From contig CAZHRW010000225.1 in the NCBI GenBank assembly GCA_964535025.1, positions 1 to 7,713 of the forward strand: DNA of 7,713 nt. Reading direction: 5' to 3'. The DNA comes from JAAYZK01 sp964535025. Its GTDB lineage: Bacteria > Planctomycetota > Phycisphaerae > SM23-33 > FEN-1343. Under the pieces are notes generated by a model. The model was not told the DNA's origin. It saw only the letters and a program-made list of their open reading frames with translations, and made no database searches. This document shows positions 6,184 to 7,713 of this stretch, in pieces. The first letter of the stretch is position 1; every line of letters begins with the position of its first letter. Made by a program: the position numbers and the translations under genes.

Positions 6184-6200
6184 AGCAACAAGCGTGCCAG
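6184..6200 (-). promoter_or_regulatory. Sigma-54 (-24/-12) promoter upstream of dnaK
   Basis: The minus strand reads CTGGCACGCTTGTTGCT. Against the sigma-54 consensus YTGGCACGrNNNTTGCW it differs only at the weakly conserved purine, and the invariant GG and GC are exactly 10 bp apart. The predicted start is near 6173, giving a leader of about 68 nt before the dnaK ATG. Known biology: such promoters need RpoN and an ATP-driven enhancer-binding activator bound upstream, here presumably in the 100 bp before the pgsA-like stop. No CIRCE element (TTAGCACTC-N9-GAGTGCTAA) is visible in this interval. Confidence 0.7.
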
Positions 6201-6299
6201 GGCGTTACTTCCTTGGAATGATAAGGGATTACGTTCACGCGGCCGGCGACCGCCGACGACGGGCAGGTGCCAATGAGGCAGTCGCCCCGCCGCGAGCGA

Positions 6300-6878
6300 T
6301 CAATCTGACAGCCGTTCGCCCCGCATCTCCCCCGCCGCCGCCAGGCCGGCACGGCCGTAGTCGACCAGGCTCCACACCGTCGCGAGGATGACCGCCGCGG
6401 CGGTGCTAACACGCATAATATGAACGACTTGCGAACCGCTCTCGCCGGCGGCGGCGCCGATCAGGACGAACACCGCCGCGCCCTGAACGAGGGCCTTGAG
6501 CTTCCCGCTGCCCCGTGCGGCCGTCCGCCGGCCCGTGCGGGCCAGGACGATGCGGACGTAGGCCACGACGATATCCCGCCCGGCCATCACGAGCGGCACG
6601 CCGATCCAAACCCAGCCGGCCAAAGCCATTGCGAAGAACACCGTCAGCCGCGACAGGCTGTCGCACAGCGGGTCGACCAGCCCGCCCAGCTCGGTGACGG
6701 CCCCCGTCCGCCGCGCGACCGGCCCGTCGAGCAGGTCGGTCAGCTCGATCAGCCCCGCCGGCGCCACCAGCGCCACCGGCGCGGCCGCCCCGCCCGGGCG
6801 TCCGCCCGCCGCCGCCACGGCCGCCGCGAACGCCCCCGCCAGCGGCAGTCGACCTAATGTCAGTACCCACGGCCACAT
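6300..6878 (-). CDS. CDP-alcohol phosphatidyltransferase (PgsA-like)
   Basis: This 192-aa multi-pass inner-membrane enzyme would transfer a phosphatidyl group from a CDP-lipid to an alcohol. The family signature D-x2-D-G-x2-A-R-x8-G-x3-D-x3-D is complete: Asp48, Asp51, Gly52, Ala55, Arg56, Gly65, Asp69 and Asp73, the metal and CDP-binding residues. The start MWPWVLTLGRLPLAG and the motif GSGKLKALVQ (123-132) fit PgsA (CDP-diacylglycerol-glycerol-3-phosphate 3-phosphatidyltransferase, first step of phosphatidylglycerol synthesis). The usual PLADK reads PLCDS here, so another alcohol acceptor is possible. Hydrophobic helices lie at about 5-24, 31-47, 78-98, 102-114, 128-145 and 153-172. The ATG at 6878 is preferred over an upstream TTG at 6938, which would overlap both divergent promoters. 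No convincing ribosome binding site is seen; the promoter position suggests leaderless translation. Confidence 0.85.
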   Translation of the reverse strand: MWPWVLTLGRLPLAGAFAAAVAAAGGRPGGAAAPVALVAPAGLIELTDLLDGPVARRTGAVTELGGLVDPLCDSLSRLTVFFAMALAGWVWIGVPLVMAGRDIVVAYVRIVLARTGRRTAARGSGKLKALVQGAAVFVLIGAAAGESGSQVVHIMRVSTAAAVILATVWSLVDYGRAGLAAAGEMRGERLSD

Positions 6879-6885
6879 AGCCGAC

Positions 6886-6914
6886 ACTGTACCCGCCGCC
6901 CCCCCGCCCGTCAA
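6886..6914 (-). promoter_or_regulatory. Promoter of the pgsA-like gene, apparently leaderless
   Basis: On the minus strand TTGACG (6909-6914, 5 of 6) and TACAGT (6886-6891, 4 of 6) are 17 bp apart. Seven nucleotides after the -10 box comes the A of the ATG at 6878, so transcription should begin at or within 1 nt of the start codon. Confidence 0.5.
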
Positions 6915-6931
6915 GCCGTCGCCCCACCCGC

Positions 6932-6960
6932 TTGGCAAGCCGCGCGGCCCGTGGTATACT
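6932..6960 (+). promoter_or_regulatory. tRNA-Val promoter
   Basis: TTGGCA (6932-6937, 5 of 6) and TATACT (6955-6960, 5 of 6) are separated by 17 bp. The predicted start is near 6967, 10 nt before the mature tRNA. The downstream GC-rich discriminator (TCCCCGCGG) is the type seen at stringently controlled stable-RNA promoters. It lies back to back with the pgsA-like promoter, with 17 bp between the two -35 boxes. Confidence 0.7.
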
Positions 6961-6976
6961 TCCCCGCGGCGGGTTC

Positions 6977-7050
6977 GGGCGTTTAGCTCAGTTGGCTAGA
7001 GCGCATCCCTTACAAGGATGAGGTCACAGGTTCGAGCCCTGTAACGCCCA
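6977..7050 (+). tRNA. tRNA-Val (anticodon TAC)
   Basis: This 74-nt tRNA folds into a full cloverleaf. The acceptor stem is GGGCGTT/AACGCCC. The D arm is GCTC-AGTTGGCTA-GAGC. The anticodon stem CATCC/GGATG encloses the loop CTTACAA, giving anticodon TAC, which reads GTA and, when modified, other valine codons. The T arm is ACAGG-TTCGAGC-CCTGT. The discriminator base is A. The 3' CCA is not encoded (GTA follows), so it must be added by the CCA-adding enzyme. It is the only plus-strand gene in the window. No clear terminator follows; transcription would enter the heptamer repeats about 16 bp later. Confidence 0.97.
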
Positions 7051-7066
7051 GTACGATAAAGAGATA

Positions 7067-7110
7067 GGCTTGAGACCTGAGGCCTGAGGCCTGAGGCCTG
7101 AGGCCTGAGG
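7067..7110 (+). repeat. Heptamer tandem repeat (GGCCTGA), left array
   Basis: Six uninterrupted 7-bp units: GGCTTGA, GACCTGA, then four exact GGCCTGA copies and a partial unit. It begins 16 bp after the tRNA. It has no coding character; it is the outer part of the compound inverted repeat reaching to 7354. Confidence 0.85.
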
Positions 7111-7293
7111 TGCGGCAACGGCAACGCGGCCTGCGGCCGCGAAAAGAGAGGCTTCGGCGCCCTCGAGCCTCGGGTCTCGCGACAAAGGCTTGAGGCTTGA
7201 GACCTGAGACCCGAGGCTTGAGACCGGAGACTTCAGGGCGCCGCAGGAGAACCCGTATCGCGGCCGCAGGCCGCGCTGGCGTTTCTCAGGCCT
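7102..7293. repeat. Pair of inverted ~65-bp elements with 17-bp perfect core
   Basis: CGCGGCCTGCGGCCGCG at 7125-7141 recurs as its exact reverse complement at 7259-7275. The flanks match too: GGCCTGAG outside each core, and CGGCGCCCT inside each (7155-7163, and complement at 7235-7243). So 7102-7166 and about 7228-7293 are two copies of one element in opposite orientation. The GC-rich core could extrude as a cruciform or fold in RNA. Confidence 0.65.
7187..7228 (+). repeat. Heptamer tandem repeat, central array
   Basis: Six in-phase 7-bp units of the pattern G(A/G)CYYGA: GGCTTGA twice, GACCTGA, GACCCGA, GGCTTGA, GACCGGA. It has the same orientation as the left array and lies in the spacer between the two inverted elements. 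A short stretch just before it (about 7166-7180) carries the same heptamer in the opposite orientation. Confidence 0.75.
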
Positions 7294-7354
7294 CGGGTCT
7301 CGGGTCTCAGGCCCTGTTTGCGTTTCTCAGGCCTCGGGCCTCGGGTCTCAAGCC
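7286..7354 (-). repeat. Heptamer tandem repeat, right array (inverted)
   Basis: Units are the reverse complement of the left array: TCAGGCC, TCGGGTC, TCGGGTC, TCAGGCC (7286-7313), then TCAGGCC, TCGGGCC, TCGGGTC, TCAAGCC (7327-7354). The two blocks are tandem duplicates, since a 19-bp segment at 7279-7297 recurs exactly at 7320-7338, 41 bp on. Confidence 0.8.
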
Positions 7355-7380
7355 TGTTTTGCTTTTATCGCCCTTTCCGC

Positions 7381-7407
7381 CTCCGTGTCCTCTGTGCCCT
7401 CCGTGGC
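7381..7407. repeat. 9-bp tandem repeat CTCYGTGNC
   Basis: Three in-phase 9-bp units: CTCCGTGTC, CTCTGTGCC, CTCCGTGGC. It is the same repeat type as the inner arms of the 786-1068 element (935-961), more than 6 kb away. Confidence 0.7.
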
Positions 7408-7485
7408 TAAGCCGTTTTGTGTCATGAGCTTGCCTATCCGGGGACAGTATCGCCACAAAAGATTCGCCGATTTCGGCCGTTTTCC

Positions 7486-7525
7486 ATGCCGTCGCACGGC
7501 ATAAAACCCGAATTCTCCGAATTCT
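7486..7525. repeat. Hairpin followed by a 9-bp tandem repeat
   Basis: ATGCCGT-CGC-ACGGCAT (7486-7502) is a perfect 7-bp stem with a 3-nt loop. Directly after an AAAAC spacer come two exact copies of CCGAATTCT (7508-7525) and a partial third. Confidence 0.65.
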
Positions 7526-7555
7526 CCGAGCGGCCGCACGCCGGGAAACCCGATC

Positions 7556-7591
7556 CCCGCTTCCCCCGCTTGCCCACCTTGCCCAGCTTGA
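7556..7591. repeat. 9-bp tandem repeat CCCGCTTGC type
   Basis: Four in-phase 9-bp units: CCCGCTTCC, CCCGCTTGC, CCACCTTGC, CCAGCTTGA. It is a third, unrelated 9-bp repeat in the same gene-free block. Confidence 0.65.
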
Positions 7592-7609
7592 CGTCAAAAC
7601 CCCCGCACT

Positions 7610-7628
7610 CGCGGGATATTCGCCCGCG
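7610..7628. other. Hairpin CGCGGG/CCCGCG
   Basis: A 6-bp GC-only stem (7610-7615 with 7623-7628) encloses a 7-nt AT-rich loop. A competing 5-bp stem, CCCGC/GCGGG (7602-7606 with 7611-7615), shares its left arm. A TTTT run follows 7 nt later on the plus strand, so a weak plus-strand terminator is conceivable. No gene is recognisable from 7051 to the window end. Confidence 0.3.
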
Positions 7629-7713
7629 ATCGAGGGTTTTCGCCGTATAGCGTCCCCACATAGATGCGCGCGCCTTGCATCCGGCATAAAACCCGAATTC
7701 TCCGGTATTCTAC

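Larger units (their letters stand above)
7497..7704 (+). repeat. 23-bp exact direct repeat, two copies
   Basis: The 23 bases at 7497-7519 (from CGGCATAAAA to AATTCTCCG) recur without mismatch at 7682-7704, 185 bp apart. The copies end at different flanking bases on both sides. They bracket the 9-bp array at 7556-7591 and a hairpin at 7610-7628. The second copy lies near the window edge, so the pattern may continue beyond it. Confidence 0.75.

Noticed and set aside
6106..6299. CIRCE element or sigma-32-type heat-shock promoter for dnaK
   Set aside because: No TTAGCACTC-N9-GAGTGCTAA is present. A CTTGTT...CCCCAT pair exists, but its spacing is nearly 30 bp, far too long, and it overlaps the better sigma-54 match.
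6879..6938. Longer PgsA-like start at TTG 6938
   Set aside because: It would place the N-terminus across both divergent promoters, and the extra residues are Gly/Ala-rich without family resemblance.
7067..7354. Possible CRISPR array
   Set aside because: Units are 7 bp and contiguous with no unique spacers, and they occur in both orientations.
7197..7687. Several overlapping open frames in the repeat block on both strands
   Set aside because: All are translations of 7- and 9-bp repeats (for example SENSEN- and TEGTEDTE-like peptides) with no ribosome binding site or independent coding signal.

Overview
This is a GC-rich bacterial window in which every recognisable protein gene lies on the minus strand; the only plus-strand gene is a tRNA. 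The tight GC-rich coding, an isolated prepilin-type protein with a GspG-like tail, and long gene-free stretches of short-period repeats suggest Planctomycetota, perhaps a Phycisphaerae-like lineage. That placement is a tentative inference: no marker gene here settles it.

Layout, read in the direction of minus-strand transcription. At the right end (7051-7713) is a gene-free, repeat-dense block: 7-bp period repeats arranged as a compound inverted repeat, then three different 9-bp period repeats, hairpins and a 23-bp direct repeat. Next is tRNA-Val(TAC) on the plus strand with a well-formed sigma-70-type promoter. Back to back with it, a second sigma-70-type promoter fires leftward into a PgsA-like CDP-alcohol phosphatidyltransferase and appears to place the transcript start at the start codon (leaderless). 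About 200 bp further on lies dnaK (632 aa), preceded by a near-consensus sigma-54 (-24/-12) promoter and ending in a hairpin. A GspG-like pseudopilin follows, then a two-gene unit of an MscS-type mechanosensitive channel and a class II aldolase (TTG start, strong ribosome binding site).

Beyond the aldolase lies a 283-bp element with long imperfect inverted arms built partly from 9-bp repeats. Past it a near-perfect sigma-70 promoter faces left, with about 410 nt of apparently non-coding leader before the 5' end of a gene for an exported protein of unknown function that runs off the window.

The genes do not form one pathway. They look like housekeeping and stress functions (chaperone, osmotic safety valve, phospholipid synthesis, tRNA) beside a sugar-phosphate-type aldolase and surface or secretion components. 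The most notable signals are the sigma-54 promoter in front of dnaK and the architecture of the two repeat regions. I found no clear evidence of a new multi-gene system.
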